Positions 33,179 through 41,756 of a stretch of 64,000 bases of DNA are shown piece by piece. The notes below the pieces were generated by a model. That model saw only the letters and a program-made list of their open reading frames with translations. It was not told the DNA's origin and did no database searches. The stretch spans positions 124,001 through 188,000 of the forward strand of contig NZ_MAXC01000051.1 of the NCBI RefSeq assembly GCF_001693485.1, written 5' to 3'. The translations under genes were made by a program, and so were the position numbers. The stretch comes from Bradyrhizobium sp. LMTR 3 (lineage in GTDB: Bacteria; Pseudomonadota; Alphaproteobacteria; Rhizobiales; Xanthobacteraceae). Every line of letters starts with the position of its first letter. Positions within the stretch are counted from its first letter, which is position 1.

Positions 33179-33564
33179 CGCTGCTTGAGGCTCGATCGCA
33201 CCGGGCCAAAAAAAAATTTAGGTAATGCCTCGAAAGTGATGAACGAATTGCCGGCCTGCCCCGTCCAATACAGGCTGGCCGCTGCAGCCTGCGTCCTGTC
33301 ACGACCCAAACTCGCCGTGCCAGTCGCCTTAGTTCACGCAATCGCGAGGATCATGGCCGGTCGATGCCCGGCCTGGCTCGTTGCCGGTATGATCTGGATC
33401 ACACTCATTCTCGTGTTCTCGTGTTCTCATGGGTGTCCATTGCCGTACCAGCCAGCGTGGAACCCGCCCTGCTGCTTTGCCGCGAACAGCCAGCATGGTA
33501 CGCTGTAGGTGCTGGAAAGATTGCTTGCCTCACACTGTTGCACAGTTGGGAGCCAATCCAAGCC
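33179..33564. other. Intergenic region without a recognised gene
   Basis: 386 bases between the enamidase and the cyclase gene. Short frames have no family features and the frame of the cyclase extends into it without a good start. An A-tract (AAAAAAAAATTTAGG, 33209-33223) is the only notable element; it may be promoter-related. Confidence 0.4.
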
Positions 33565-35133
33565 ATGGCCCAAATTCGTGACATCAAGTCAGGCCGAACT
33601 GGCGAGCCATCGCCGGAGCCAATGCCACGCCGCCTTGCGGCCATCGTAGCAGGCGACATCTCCGGTTACAGCCGTCTGATGCAGATCGACGAGGAAGGGA
33701 CGCACAATCGCGTCAAGCGGATCGAGCGCGATCTCATCGAACCCAGTATCAGAGAACACCACGGCAGGCTGGTCAAAACCACGGGCGACGGCTTCATCGC
33801 CATTTTCGACAGCCCGGTCGAAGCCGTCCGATCCAGCATCGTGATCCAGCAAAATCTGGTTGGCCGCAATGCATCACTGCCCAAGCATCATTGGATCGAG
33901 TATCGGATTGGCGTCAATCTTGGCGATGTGATTATCGAAACCGACGACGTCTATGGAGACGGCGTCAATATTGCAACGCGGCTTGAGGGCATAGCCCATG
34001 CTGGCGAAGTCTATATCTCCGGCGGCATTTATGAGCAGATAAAGCATAAGCTGGTTTGCGGATACGAGTCGCTCGGTGATCGAAAGGTCAAGAACATCAC
34101 CGATCCCGTTCGGGTCTACCGCGTGCTTCCCGACCCCTCCGCCCTTAACGCATATCGGAACCGGCGCGAACGCGTCCTGATCCTCTTGCTCTGCATTGCG
34201 ATGCTGACCATTGCGATCGGCAGTCTCTGGTACATGTTCGCACCGACTCGCAAGGCGATAAATCAGGCGTCGGCTCCCGTATCATCTCCGGCGGAAGCGC
34301 CGAAGGCGCCTGCGCCTGCCGCGAAACAACCAGCGCCGGCGCCCCAACCTTCTCCTTCCGTAGCACCAACTCAACAACAGGCGGCGCCGCTACCGCCGCC
34401 GGCGTCTCCCGCCGCACCCGAGACTCCGCCGACGTCGCAAGCGGCCGCGCCGGTTCGAGAACCCGAGATGATTTCGCTTCGGGGTGGCAGCTTCGCCATG
34501 GGCAGCAACGAAGACGCTTCGGAAAAGCCGGTCCGTCAAGTAATGGTCAAGCCATTTGCGATGGGGAAATTTCCCGTCACCGTGCAGGAATGGAACGCAT
34601 GCGCCGCCGCAAAGGCATGCGGATTCACGGCAGCCGGAAAGGACGATGCGCCTGTTACCAACGTAAGCTGGAGCGATGCCAAGCAATATGTCGCGTGGCT
34701 CGCGGAAACCACCGGAAAACCATATCGACTGCCGAGCGAAGCCGAATGGGAATATGCGGCGCGCGGCGGCACGCAGACCCGATACTGGTGGGGCGATCAG
34801 TTTCAGCCCGGCATGGTCAATTGCAGGAACTGCAGCGACATTCCAGCGGCCGATCAGCCGGTGAAGGTCGGCAGCCTCAAGCAAAATCCTTTTGGCCTGT
34901 TTGATATGGGCGGCGGCGTCGATCAATGGGTGGAAGATTGTTGGCACAAAAATTATCAGGGGGCGCCAGGAGACGGGTCAGCATGGGTCGAGAATGCATG
35001 TTCCTCGCATGTCATGCGCTCCGGCTCATGGAGAAAGGATTCAGGCTATGCCCGCGCATCAAACCGCGGCAGCTATGATACCAACGTGCGATATCCCACC
35101 CACGGTTTCCGCGTCGCGCTATCTCTCAAGTAG
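33565..35133 (+). CDS. Class III adenylate/guanylate cyclase fused to a formylglycine-generating-enzyme-like domain
   Basis: 522 residues. Residues about 20-185 form a class III cyclase domain with both metal aspartates in AGDISGYSRL and KTTGDGFIAIF. One membrane helix lies at about 205-222 (LILLLCIAMLTIAIGSLWYM), then a Pro/Ala/Gln-rich linker to about 305. The rest is an FGE/SUMF1 domain (MISLRGGSFAMGSNED; YRLPSEAEWEYAARGG; VMRSGSWRKD; THGFRVA). Cyclase is inside the cell and the FGE part outside. FGE domains of this kind often bind or modify without being true sulfatase activators. The start is the first ATG before the cyclase domain. Confidence 0.85.
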   Translation: MAQIRDIKSGRTGEPSPEPMPRRLAAIVAGDISGYSRLMQIDEEGTHNRVKRIERDLIEPSIREHHGRLVKTTGDGFIAIFDSPVEAVRSSIVIQQNLVGRNASLPKHHWIEYRIGVNLGDVIIETDDVYGDGVNIATRLEGIAHAGEVYISGGIYEQIKHKLVCGYESLGDRKVKNITDPVRVYRVLPDPSALNAYRNRRERVLILLLCIAMLTIAIGSLWYMFAPTRKAINQASAPVSSPAEAPKAPAPAAKQPAPAPQPSPSVAPTQQQAAPLPPPASPAAPETPPTSQAAAPVREPEMISLRGGSFAMGSNEDASEKPVRQVMVKPFAMGKFPVTVQEWNACAAAKACGFTAAGKDDAPVTNVSWSDAKQYVAWLAETTGKPYRLPSEAEWEYAARGGTQTRYWWGDQFQPGMVNCRNCSDIPAADQPVKVGSLKQNPFGLFDMGGGVDQWVEDCWHKNYQGAPGDGSAWVENACSSHVMRSGSWRKDSGYARASNRGSYDTNVRYPTHGFRVALSLK

Positions 35134-35149
35134 CCTTAAGAGGGCGGTC

Positions 35150-35575
35150 ATGAAGTTCATGCAATGGATCGCTCTCTCAACAGCGCTCACTTGCCTGCCG
35201 TTCGCCGCGTATGCTCAAGGGAAGCCCGCACACAAGGATGCCCTTCTCTATTTCGTGTGGCCGCAGGACGGCGCCGTCATCAAGGGCGGATTTTGGTGCC
35301 GCTTTGGTCTGCGCAACATGGGCGTCACGCACGCCGGCGATAATTACCCGAACAGCGGCCATCACCACCTGCTGATCAATGTGAATGAGCCCCTCAATCC
35401 CAATGAAGAGATTCCGCAGGACAAATCGCACCTTCATTTTGGCGCGGGCCAGACCGAAGCCCGGATCGAGCTTCCGCCCGGCAAGCACACGCTTCAGCTC
35501 GTGCTGGGCGACGCCGGCCACTATCCGCACAATCCTCCGGTGGTCTCGAAGAAAATTACCATCACGGTCAAATAG
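35150..35575 (+). CDS. Secreted DUF4399 protein
   Basis: 141 residues with a signal peptide (about residues 1-22, ends AYAQG). The rest matches DUF4399: YFVWPQDGAVIKGGFWCRFG, then GVTHAGDNYPNSGHHHLLIN and KSHLHFGAGQTEARIELPPG. The run of histidines suggests metal binding. It follows the cyclase-FGE gene by 16 bases with an AGAGGG site, and precedes the selenium-binding protein by 67 bases. Function unknown. Confidence 0.8.
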   Translation: MKFMQWIALSTALTCLPFAAYAQGKPAHKDALLYFVWPQDGAVIKGGFWCRFGLRNMGVTHAGDNYPNSGHHHLLINVNEPLNPNEEIPQDKSHLHFGAGQTEARIELPPGKHTLQLVLGDAGHYPHNPPVVSKKITITVK

Positions 35576-35642
35576 AGCGGAACTCTCTCCGCCGACCTTG
35601 ATCATTCTTGGAATCCGTCCAGGCAAACAGGGAGGCAGTACG

Positions 35643-37043
35643 ATGAACATTCGGCCCGATCCCACGTTTCACGCTTCGCCAAAGCTTGCCATGGAGGCTC
35701 CGCCGGAGAGCTTCGCCTACACCGTGCTGCTCAGCCCGGATGCCTCGAAACCGGACGCACTTGCGGTGATCGACGTCAAGCCGGGCTCTTCCACCTACAG
35801 CCAGATCGTTCACACCGTGACGATGCCCAACAAGGGTGACGAGTTTCACCATTTCGGCTGGAACGCCTGCTCGTCGGCGCTGTCGCCGATGACCGGACAT
35901 GCCTTCCTCGAGCGCCGCTATCTCATCATTCCCGGCATGCGATCGTCCCGCATCTATATCGTCGACACCAAACCCGACCCCACCAAGGCGGCCATACACA
36001 AGATCATCGAGCCTGAAGAGATCTTCAGGAAGACCGGATATTCGCGGCCCCACACCGTCCATTGCGGGCCGGAAGGCATTTACGTCTCTACGCTCGGTGG
36101 CAGCGGCAAGGACGGCACCGACGGACCGCCCGGTGTCTTCATCATGGATTGCGAGACGTTCGAGGTGCTCGGACGGTGGGAGCTCGATCGCGGTCCGCAA
36201 CAACTGCATTATGACTTCTGGTGGAACCTGCCGCGCGACTACATGGTGACAAGCGAGTGGGCATTGCCGCCGCAGTTCGAGAACGGGATCGTGCCGGAAG
36301 ATCTGCTTTCCAACAAATACGGCCATCGGATCCACTTCTGGGATCTGCGCGCCCGGCGCAATGTCCAGACCATCGATCTCGGCGCCAACCATCAGATGGC
36401 GCTGGAGGTACGTCCCGCGCATGATCCGGTGCGCGAATACGGCTTCCTGGGCGTCGTGGTCGACACCACCAACCTCGAAGGCTCGATCTGGACGTGGTGG
36501 CGCGAGGGCGGCAAGTTTCACATCGAGAAGACGGCGACGATCCCGCCCGAACCTGCGACAAAGGAGCAACTGCCGCCGCTTCTGCAAGGGTTCGGCGCTG
36601 TCCCGCCGCTGGTCTCGGACATCGACCTGTCGATGGACGATAAATTTCTCTACGTCGCCTGCTGGGGCACCGGCGAGATGCGTCAATACGATGTCAGGGA
36701 GCCGCGAAGGCCGAAGCTTGCCGGCTCGGTTCATATCGGCGGCATCGCACGCCGTACGCCGCACCCAAACGGCAAGGCGTTTGCAGGCGGCCCGCAGATG
36801 GTTGAGATCAGCCGCGACGGCAAGCGGGTGTACTGGACCAACTCGCTGTACTCGACATGGGACGACCAGTTTTATCCCGATGGCGTCCCGGGAGCCATGG
36901 TGATGGCCAATGCGAAGCCGGACGGTGGTCTCGAACTGGCGAGCAATTACTGGGGCAACTTCCCCGACGGCTACCGCGCGCACCAGATCCGGCTCGACGG
37001 CGGCGACTGTTCGACGGATTCGTTCTGCTATCCGTCGGCTTGA
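35643..37043 (+). CDS. Selenium-binding protein family/methanethiol oxidase
   Basis: 466 residues of the SBP56 family, a beta-propeller with family words HHFGWNACSSALSP, YLIIPGMRSSRIYIVD and SRPHTVHCGPEGIYVS. Bacterial members such as Hyphomicrobium MtoX are periplasmic copper enzymes that oxidise methanethiol to formaldehyde, sulfide and hydrogen peroxide. This copy has no visible signal peptide from the start chosen by AGGGAGG, so its place and activity are open. A small membrane protein follows directly. Sulfide produced here would be a substrate for the FccB-like enzyme 7 kb upstream. Confidence 0.83.
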   Translation: MNIRPDPTFHASPKLAMEAPPESFAYTVLLSPDASKPDALAVIDVKPGSSTYSQIVHTVTMPNKGDEFHHFGWNACSSALSPMTGHAFLERRYLIIPGMRSSRIYIVDTKPDPTKAAIHKIIEPEEIFRKTGYSRPHTVHCGPEGIYVSTLGGSGKDGTDGPPGVFIMDCETFEVLGRWELDRGPQQLHYDFWWNLPRDYMVTSEWALPPQFENGIVPEDLLSNKYGHRIHFWDLRARRNVQTIDLGANHQMALEVRPAHDPVREYGFLGVVVDTTNLEGSIWTWWREGGKFHIEKTATIPPEPATKEQLPPLLQGFGAVPPLVSDIDLSMDDKFLYVACWGTGEMRQYDVREPRRPKLAGSVHIGGIARRTPHPNGKAFAGGPQMVEISRDGKRVYWTNSLYSTWDDQFYPDGVPGAMVMANAKPDGGLELASNYWGNFPDGYRAHQIRLDGGDCSTDSFCYPSA

Positions 37044-37052
37044 GATTTGAGC

Positions 37053-37712
37053 GTGGCCGACTGGACACCGGCCTGGCTCTGGCTGGCTGTCATCGCGAGC
37101 GGCCTTTACCACGGCGTCAACCCGGGCATGGGCTGGCCGCTCGCCGTTTCGGCTGGACTGATGGAGCGGAGCCGGCGTGCGCTGGTGGCCGCGCTTGGGC
37201 CGCTCACGGCCGGCCATCTGCTCGCCATGCTGCTCGTACTGCTTCCCTTCGCGCTGCTCGTTGCCATCGTCGAGTGGCAGCGCACGATACAGATCGGCGC
37301 CAGCGTCCTTGTTGTCGCCTTTGGCCTGTTCCGGTTGGCCAACCGCCGCCATCCGAGAGCTTTAGCGCGGATATCACCGGCGCAACTGGGGCTTTGGTCT
37401 TTTGCCGTAGCGCTGGCGCATGGCGCCGCGCTGATGCTGGTGCCGATCTATCTCGGGCTCTGCCGGCAAGCCGAACTCGACGACGGCCACGCGGCGGCCG
37501 GCACTCTCATCAACGCCAATCTCGGAATGGCCGTGCTGGTTGCCATCGTCCACGCCATCGCGATGGTCGCCGCCGGCGGAGTTTGCGCGTGGCTCGCCTA
37601 CCGCTATCTCGGTCTCCAGTTCATATCGCAGAGCTGGTTCGACCTCGATACGACCTGGGCCTTCAGCCTCATTCTGGTGGGCGCGATCGCGCTGGTGCTG
37701 AATCTGAGCTGA
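37053..37712 (+). CDS. Integral membrane protein
   Basis: 219 residues with about six hydrophobic helices. GLYHGVNPGMGWPLAVSAGL near the N-terminus and ALAHGAALMLVPIYLGLC in the centre carry conserved-looking His-Gly pairs, reminiscent of metal transporters of the NiCoT/UreH type, but no exact family can be named. Start GTG 37053 (TTG 37047 also possible). It follows the selenium-binding-protein gene by 9 bases and is probably co-transcribed, so a role in copper or selenium supply to it is conceivable. Confidence 0.6.
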   Translation: MADWTPAWLWLAVIASGLYHGVNPGMGWPLAVSAGLMERSRRALVAALGPLTAGHLLAMLLVLLPFALLVAIVEWQRTIQIGASVLVVAFGLFRLANRRHPRALARISPAQLGLWSFAVALAHGAALMLVPIYLGLCRQAELDDGHAAAGTLINANLGMAVLVAIVHAIAMVAAGGVCAWLAYRYLGLQFISQSWFDLDTTWAFSLILVGAIALVLNLS

Positions 37713-37725
37713 CGCGAGCTACGCC

Positions 37726-38181
37726 TTAACGCAGCTTGTCGAGCAGCGCCATCAGCGTCTCGCGCTCTTTTGCATCGAGCGGCGCCAACGTCTCGCGGCT
37801 GATCGCCAGCGCATTCGGCGCGGCCTTCTCGGCAAGTTGCTGGCCCGCACGCGTCAGACTCACGAGCAGGCGGCGGCCGTCCTCGGGATCCGGGCTGGTT
37901 TCGGTCAGGCCGCGCGCGGTGAGACGGTCGATCACGCCCTTGATGGTGGCGACATCCATCGCCGTCAGCCGCCCGAGCAGGTTCTGCGAGCACGGTCCGG
38001 TCTCGGTCAGCTTGGCGAGCGCCGCCCATTGTGTCGGCGTCAGGTTGATGCCGATCTCGCGGGCGAAGATCGTGGCATGGCGCTGCCAGACCTGACGCAG
38101 GATGAAGCCGATCTGTTCGTCGAGAATGTAGGACGGGCGTGGCGGCTTGACGTTCCGTTTCGTCGAAACACTCCTTCCCAT
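37726..38181 (-). CDS. MarR-family regulator, candidate regulator of the nicotinate genes
   Basis: 151 residues. Winged helix-turn-helix of MarR type: LTPTQWAALAKLTETGPCSQ, recognition helix TAMDVATIKGVIDRLTARGL, wing SPDPEDGRRLLVSLTRAG. The YILDEQIGFILRQVWQRH start and TAMD-ATIKG recognition helix resemble the MarR proteins that control nicotinate genes in other bacteria (NicR, BpsR), as recalled. It is the last gene of the minus-strand operon (28 bases after livF). It is the only regulator inside the two loci that share the GTATACGAATGAT element, so it is the natural candidate to bind it. Confidence 0.82.
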   Translation of the reverse strand: MGRSVSTKRNVKPPRPSYILDEQIGFILRQVWQRHATIFAREIGINLTPTQWAALAKLTETGPCSQNLLGRLTAMDVATIKGVIDRLTARGLTETSPDPEDGRRLLVSLTRAGQQLAEKAAPNALAISRETLAPLDAKERETLMALLDKLR

Positions 38182-38209
38182 CAGCGTTCCCCGCCCTTCC
38201 CCTCGCCGA

Positions 38210-38914
38210 TCACAGCGACAGATGCGCGTCCCGGATATCCGGCCGCGCGTCGAGTTCGGCCATCGTGCCGCCGAAGCAAATCTTGCCACGCTCGATGATG
38301 TAGGCGCGGTCGGAAATCAGCCGCGCGAAATGCAGGTTCTGCTCCGAGACCACGATGCTGACGCCTTCCTTCTTCATCGCCAGGATGGCGTCGACCATCT
38401 GTTCGACGATTTTTGGCGATAGCCCTTCCGACGGCTCGTCGAGCAGCACCAGCGAGGGATTTCCCATCAGGGTCCGTGCGATCGTCAGCATCTGCTGCTC
38501 GCCGCCGCTCATCCGCCCGCCCGGCCGATTGCGCATCTCGCCGAGATTGGGAAACAGCGTGAACAGTTTTTCGCGCGTCCAGTGCGGCGCGTTCGGCCGT
38601 TTTGGCTGGCGGCCGACTTCGAGATTTTCCTCAACCGTAAGATCCGTGAAGATGCGCCGCTCTTCCGGCACGTAGCCGAGTCCGCCACGCACGATCGCAT
38701 GCGTCGGCTCGCGGGAGACATCCTTGCCCTCGAAGACGATCCGTCCCGAACGGTTCTCGACCAGGCCGACCATGGAGCGGAAGGTAGTCGACTTGCCGGC
38801 GCCGTTGCGGCCGAGCAGTGCCACCACTTCGCCCTCGCCGACTTCCAGCGCGATATCGAACAGGATGTGCGCCGGACCGTAAAAGCTGTTGAGATCGGCG
38901 ACTTGCAGCTTCAT
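38210..38914 (-). CDS. livF: Branched-chain-type ABC transporter ATPase (LivF)
   Basis: 234 residues with Walker A GRNGAGKSTT, signature MSGGEQQMLTIARTL and Walker B LVLLDEPSEGL. This is the shorter of the paired Liv ATPases. Its ATG overlaps the livG stop by 4 bases. In this operon the Liv importer most likely takes up nicotinate or a related ring acid in place of amino acids, which is inferred from context only. Confidence 0.88.
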   Translation of the reverse strand: MKLQVADLNSFYGPAHILFDIALEVGEGEVVALLGRNGAGKSTTFRSMVGLVENRSGRIVFEGKDVSREPTHAIVRGGLGYVPEERRIFTDLTVEENLEVGRQPKRPNAPHWTREKLFTLFPNLGEMRNRPGGRMSGGEQQMLTIARTLMGNPSLVLLDEPSEGLSPKIVEQMVDAILAMKKEGVSIVVSEQNLHFARLISDRAYIIERGKICFGGTMAELDARPDIRDAHLSL

Positions 38915-39702
38915 GCGCCGGCTCCCTCGCGATGACGCGCATCGTAGACCAGTCCTTCGCCGAGATAGATCGCGCGCACCTGCGGATTGCCACGGACTTC
39001 CTCGGGCGAGCCTTCGGCGATCAGGCTGCCGCGGTTGAGCACCAGGATGCGGTCGGCGTGTTCGAACACCACATCCATGTCGTGCTCGGTGAAGAGCACG
39101 CCGATCGACTGTTCGCGGGCGATGCTTGCGGTCAGCCGCATCAGCTCGATCCGCTCGCGCGGCGCCATGCCCGCGGTAGGCTCATCCATCAGCAGCAGCC
39201 TGGGCTGATTGGCGAGCGCGATCGCAAGTTCCAGTCGCTTGAGGTCGCCATAGGCAAGCTCACCGCACGGACGCTCGGCATAGGCGCCCATGCCGACGAG
39301 GTCGAGCAGCCGGCCCGCCTCCTCGCGGGCGTAAGCCGCCGTCGAGCCCCAGAAGTTGAACAACTGCCTGCCGTACGACACCAGTGCGACCTGCACGTTC
39401 TCGCGCACGGTCATGGTCGGAAATGTCGCCGTGATCTGGAACGTGCGTCCGACGCCGAGCCGCCAGATTGCGCGCGGCTTTCGGCCGACCGTATCCTCGC
39501 CGAGCAGATGGATCCGTCCGCTGTCCGGCATGTTCTGCCCGTTGAGCATGTCGAAGCAGGTGCTCTTGCCGGCGCCGTTGGGTCCGATCAGCGCGAGAAT
39601 TTCGCCCGCACGCAGTTCGAACGACACGCTGCGCACCGCGTGCACGCCGCCATAGGATTTGCTTAAGCCTTCGACCTTCAGCAATGTCGGGACCATGCTC
39701 AT
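38911..39702 (-). CDS. livG: Branched-chain-type ABC transporter ATPase (LivG)
   Basis: 263 residues with Walker A GPNGAGKSTC, signature LAYGDLKRLELAIAL and Walker B LLLMDEPTAGM. The C-terminus has the LivG-type extension RGNPQVRAIYLGEGL. The start at 39702 forms an ATGA overlap with the permease stop; a second ATG two codons later is also possible. It works with LivF and the fused permease. Confidence 0.88.
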   Translation of the reverse strand: MSMVPTLLKVEGLSKSYGGVHAVRSVSFELRAGEILALIGPNGAGKSTCFDMLNGQNMPDSGRIHLLGEDTVGRKPRAIWRLGVGRTFQITATFPTMTVRENVQVALVSYGRQLFNFWGSTAAYAREEAGRLLDLVGMGAYAERPCGELAYGDLKRLELAIALANQPRLLLMDEPTAGMAPRERIELMRLTASIAREQSIGVLFTEHDMDVVFEHADRILVLNRGSLIAEGSPEEVRGNPQVRAIYLGEGLVYDARHREGAGA

Positions 39703-41585
39703 TCGGCAACCTCGATCCGGGAGGTTGCGAGCGCAGATTTTGTATCGGCGGAGCGCCGGCGATTCCGAATCGTCTCCAGCGTCCCGACGATGCCCTTGGG
39801 GAACGCCACCACCATCAGCACAATGAAGCCGCCCAGCACCAGTTTTGAGAGATCGGTCTGGCTGACCAGCCAGATGTTTGCCGCCTTGAACACGATGGCG
39901 CCGATCACCGCGCCGGAAACCGTCTCGACGCCGCCAAGCAGCACCATGACCAGCGCATCCACAGAGAGCGAGATGCCGACGCTGTCCGGGAACACGCTTC
40001 CCTTCAGATAGGCGAACAACGCGCCGCCGATGCCCGCCACCGTGCCTGATATGACGAAGGCCGTCCACTGCACGCGCTTGCCATTGATGCCGATCGCCTC
40101 GCTACGCAGCGGCGAGTCCCGCGTTGCGCGCAGCGCAAAACCGAACGGCGAGAACACCATCACCCGGAGCACAGTGACCACGAGCGCCGTGATGCCGAGC
40201 GACAACCAATAGAAATTAGCGGGGCTCGCCGCCCATCTCTCCGGCCACACACCCAAAATGCCGTTGTCGCCGCCGGTCACCTCGACCCACTGGAACGCGA
40301 TCGACCAGACGATCTGCGCAAAGGCCAGCGTCAGCATGGCGAAATAGACCCCGGAGAGTTGCACGGCGAAGAAGCCGAATATCGCGGCGCCCAGCAGCCC
40401 CAGCACCGGGCCGAGCAGCAGCGAAACGATCATCGGCAATCCCGCCGCCTTGGCGAGGAATGCGACGCCATAAGCGCCAAGCCCGAAATAGGCGGCATGG
40501 CCGAACGAGGCGAGCCCGCCGACCGACATCAGGAAATGCAGGCTGGCGGCGAAGATGACGAAGATCGCGATTTCCGATCCGACGGTGAGCGCGTAGTTGC
40601 CGGCAAACAACGGCATCATGGCCGCAAGGACCAGCGCGCCCAGTGACATCAACCGTTCGCCCGAGGTGAGCGGCCGCCACGGCGTGACGGTCAGGCCCGG
40701 CGTGCGGCGTGCGGCAGCTTCCGGCTTGCCGAACAGGCCCCAGGGGCGCACGATCAGCACCACTGCCATCACGAGGAATACCAGGATGATGGATATTTTC
40801 GGGAAGATGAGAATACCGAAGGCGTTGAGTTCGGACACCAGCACGGCCGCCACAAAGGCACCGATGATGCTGCCGAGCCCGCCGATTACCACCACCACGA
40901 ACACTTCGACGATGATGCGCAGGTCGAGCGCGTGATGCACCGCATCGCGTGGGATCTGCAGCGCGCCGCCGAGGGCGGCCAAAAAGACGCCGAGCGCGAA
41001 CACGCTGGTGAACAGCCACTTCTGATTGACCCCGAGCGCCGCCACCATGTCGCGGTCCTGCGTCGCCGCGCGCACCAAAACGCCCCAGCGCGTGCGCTGG
41101 AATAACAACCAAAGAATGCCGAGCACGATCGGGCAAAGCGCGATCAGGAACAGGTCGTAGCTCGGAATGTTCTGGCCGAAAAAATCGACCGCGCCCTTGA
41201 AGCCAGGTGCGCGACGGCCGAGCAGATCGTCCGGGCCCCAGATCATCACGACGATGTCCTGAACCATCAAGGTGAGGCCGAATGTCGCCAGCAACTGGAA
41301 CAGCTCCGGCGCATGATAGATCCGCCGCAGCAGCACCATCTCGACCAGCACGCCGATGATGGCAACGATCAGCGCTGCAACGACGATGCCGCCCCAGAAG
41401 CCGAGCGCGCCGGAGAACCGCTCCGTCAGCGTGAACGCGACATAGGCGCCGAGCATATAGAACGCGCCATGGGCAAAGTTCACGATCCGCGTCACGCCGA
41501 AGATGATCGACAGCCCCGATGCGACCAGAAACAGCGACGCCGCGCTGGCGAGACCGGTCAGGAACTGAACGAAGTAGAAGGCCAT
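39699..41585 (-). CDS. Fused LivH-LivM permease
   Basis: 628 residues: residues about 1-290 are LivH (SGLSIIFGVTRIVNFAHGAF, GLGSIIGAFVAAVLV), and 310-600 are LivM (LMSVGGLASFGHAAYFGLGA, GGVETVSGAVIGA). In most bacteria these are two genes; the fusion gives a fixed 1:1 stoichiometry. Together with LivF and LivG, both encoded downstream with 4-base overlaps, it forms a complete importer. The binding-protein gene is 171 bases upstream, with a palindromic repeat in that gap. Confidence 0.88.
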   Translation of the reverse strand: MAFYFVQFLTGLASAASLFLVASGLSIIFGVTRIVNFAHGAFYMLGAYVAFTLTERFSGALGFWGGIVVAALIVAIIGVLVEMVLLRRIYHAPELFQLLATFGLTLMVQDIVVMIWGPDDLLGRRAPGFKGAVDFFGQNIPSYDLFLIALCPIVLGILWLLFQRTRWGVLVRAATQDRDMVAALGVNQKWLFTSVFALGVFLAALGGALQIPRDAVHHALDLRIIVEVFVVVVIGGLGSIIGAFVAAVLVSELNAFGILIFPKISIILVFLVMAVVLIVRPWGLFGKPEAAARRTPGLTVTPWRPLTSGERLMSLGALVLAAMMPLFAGNYALTVGSEIAIFVIFAASLHFLMSVGGLASFGHAAYFGLGAYGVAFLAKAAGLPMIVSLLLGPVLGLLGAAIFGFFAVQLSGVYFAMLTLAFAQIVWSIAFQWVEVTGGDNGILGVWPERWAASPANFYWLSLGITALVVTVLRVMVFSPFGFALRATRDSPLRSEAIGINGKRVQWTAFVISGTVAGIGGALFAYLKGSVFPDSVGISLSVDALVMVLLGGVETVSGAVIGAIVFKAANIWLVSQTDLSKLVLGGFIVLMVVAFPKGIVGTLETIRNRRRSADTKSALATSRIEVAE

Positions 41586-41621
41586 TGGCGGTCCGGGTTA
41601 GGCAATCGTCAGAGCGGGGCC

Positions 41622-41740
41622 CTCATCCTTCGAAACGGCGCTTCGCGCCTCCTCAGGATGAGGTCATAGATCGAGAGGTCCTCCTAGACCCTCATGGTGA
41701 GGAGCGCGGCATCGCCGCGCGTCTCGAACCATGAAGGCCC
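41622..41740. repeat. Intergenic palindromic repeat inside the Liv operon
   Basis: CCCTCATCCTTCGAAACGGC against GCGCCTCCTCAGGATGAGG, then CCCTCATGGTGAGGAGCG and CGCGTCTCGAACCATGAAGG. It is of the same family as 783-907. It sits between the binding-protein gene and the permease, so it may process or attenuate the mRNA and raise binding-protein over permease expression. Confidence 0.65.
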
Positions 41741-41756
41741 CGACCTCAGCCAAAGT

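Noticed and set aside
35568..37352. A 594-codon open frame on the minus strand
   Set aside because: Antisense to the selenium-binding-protein gene and the membrane protein; no domain and unlikely composition.
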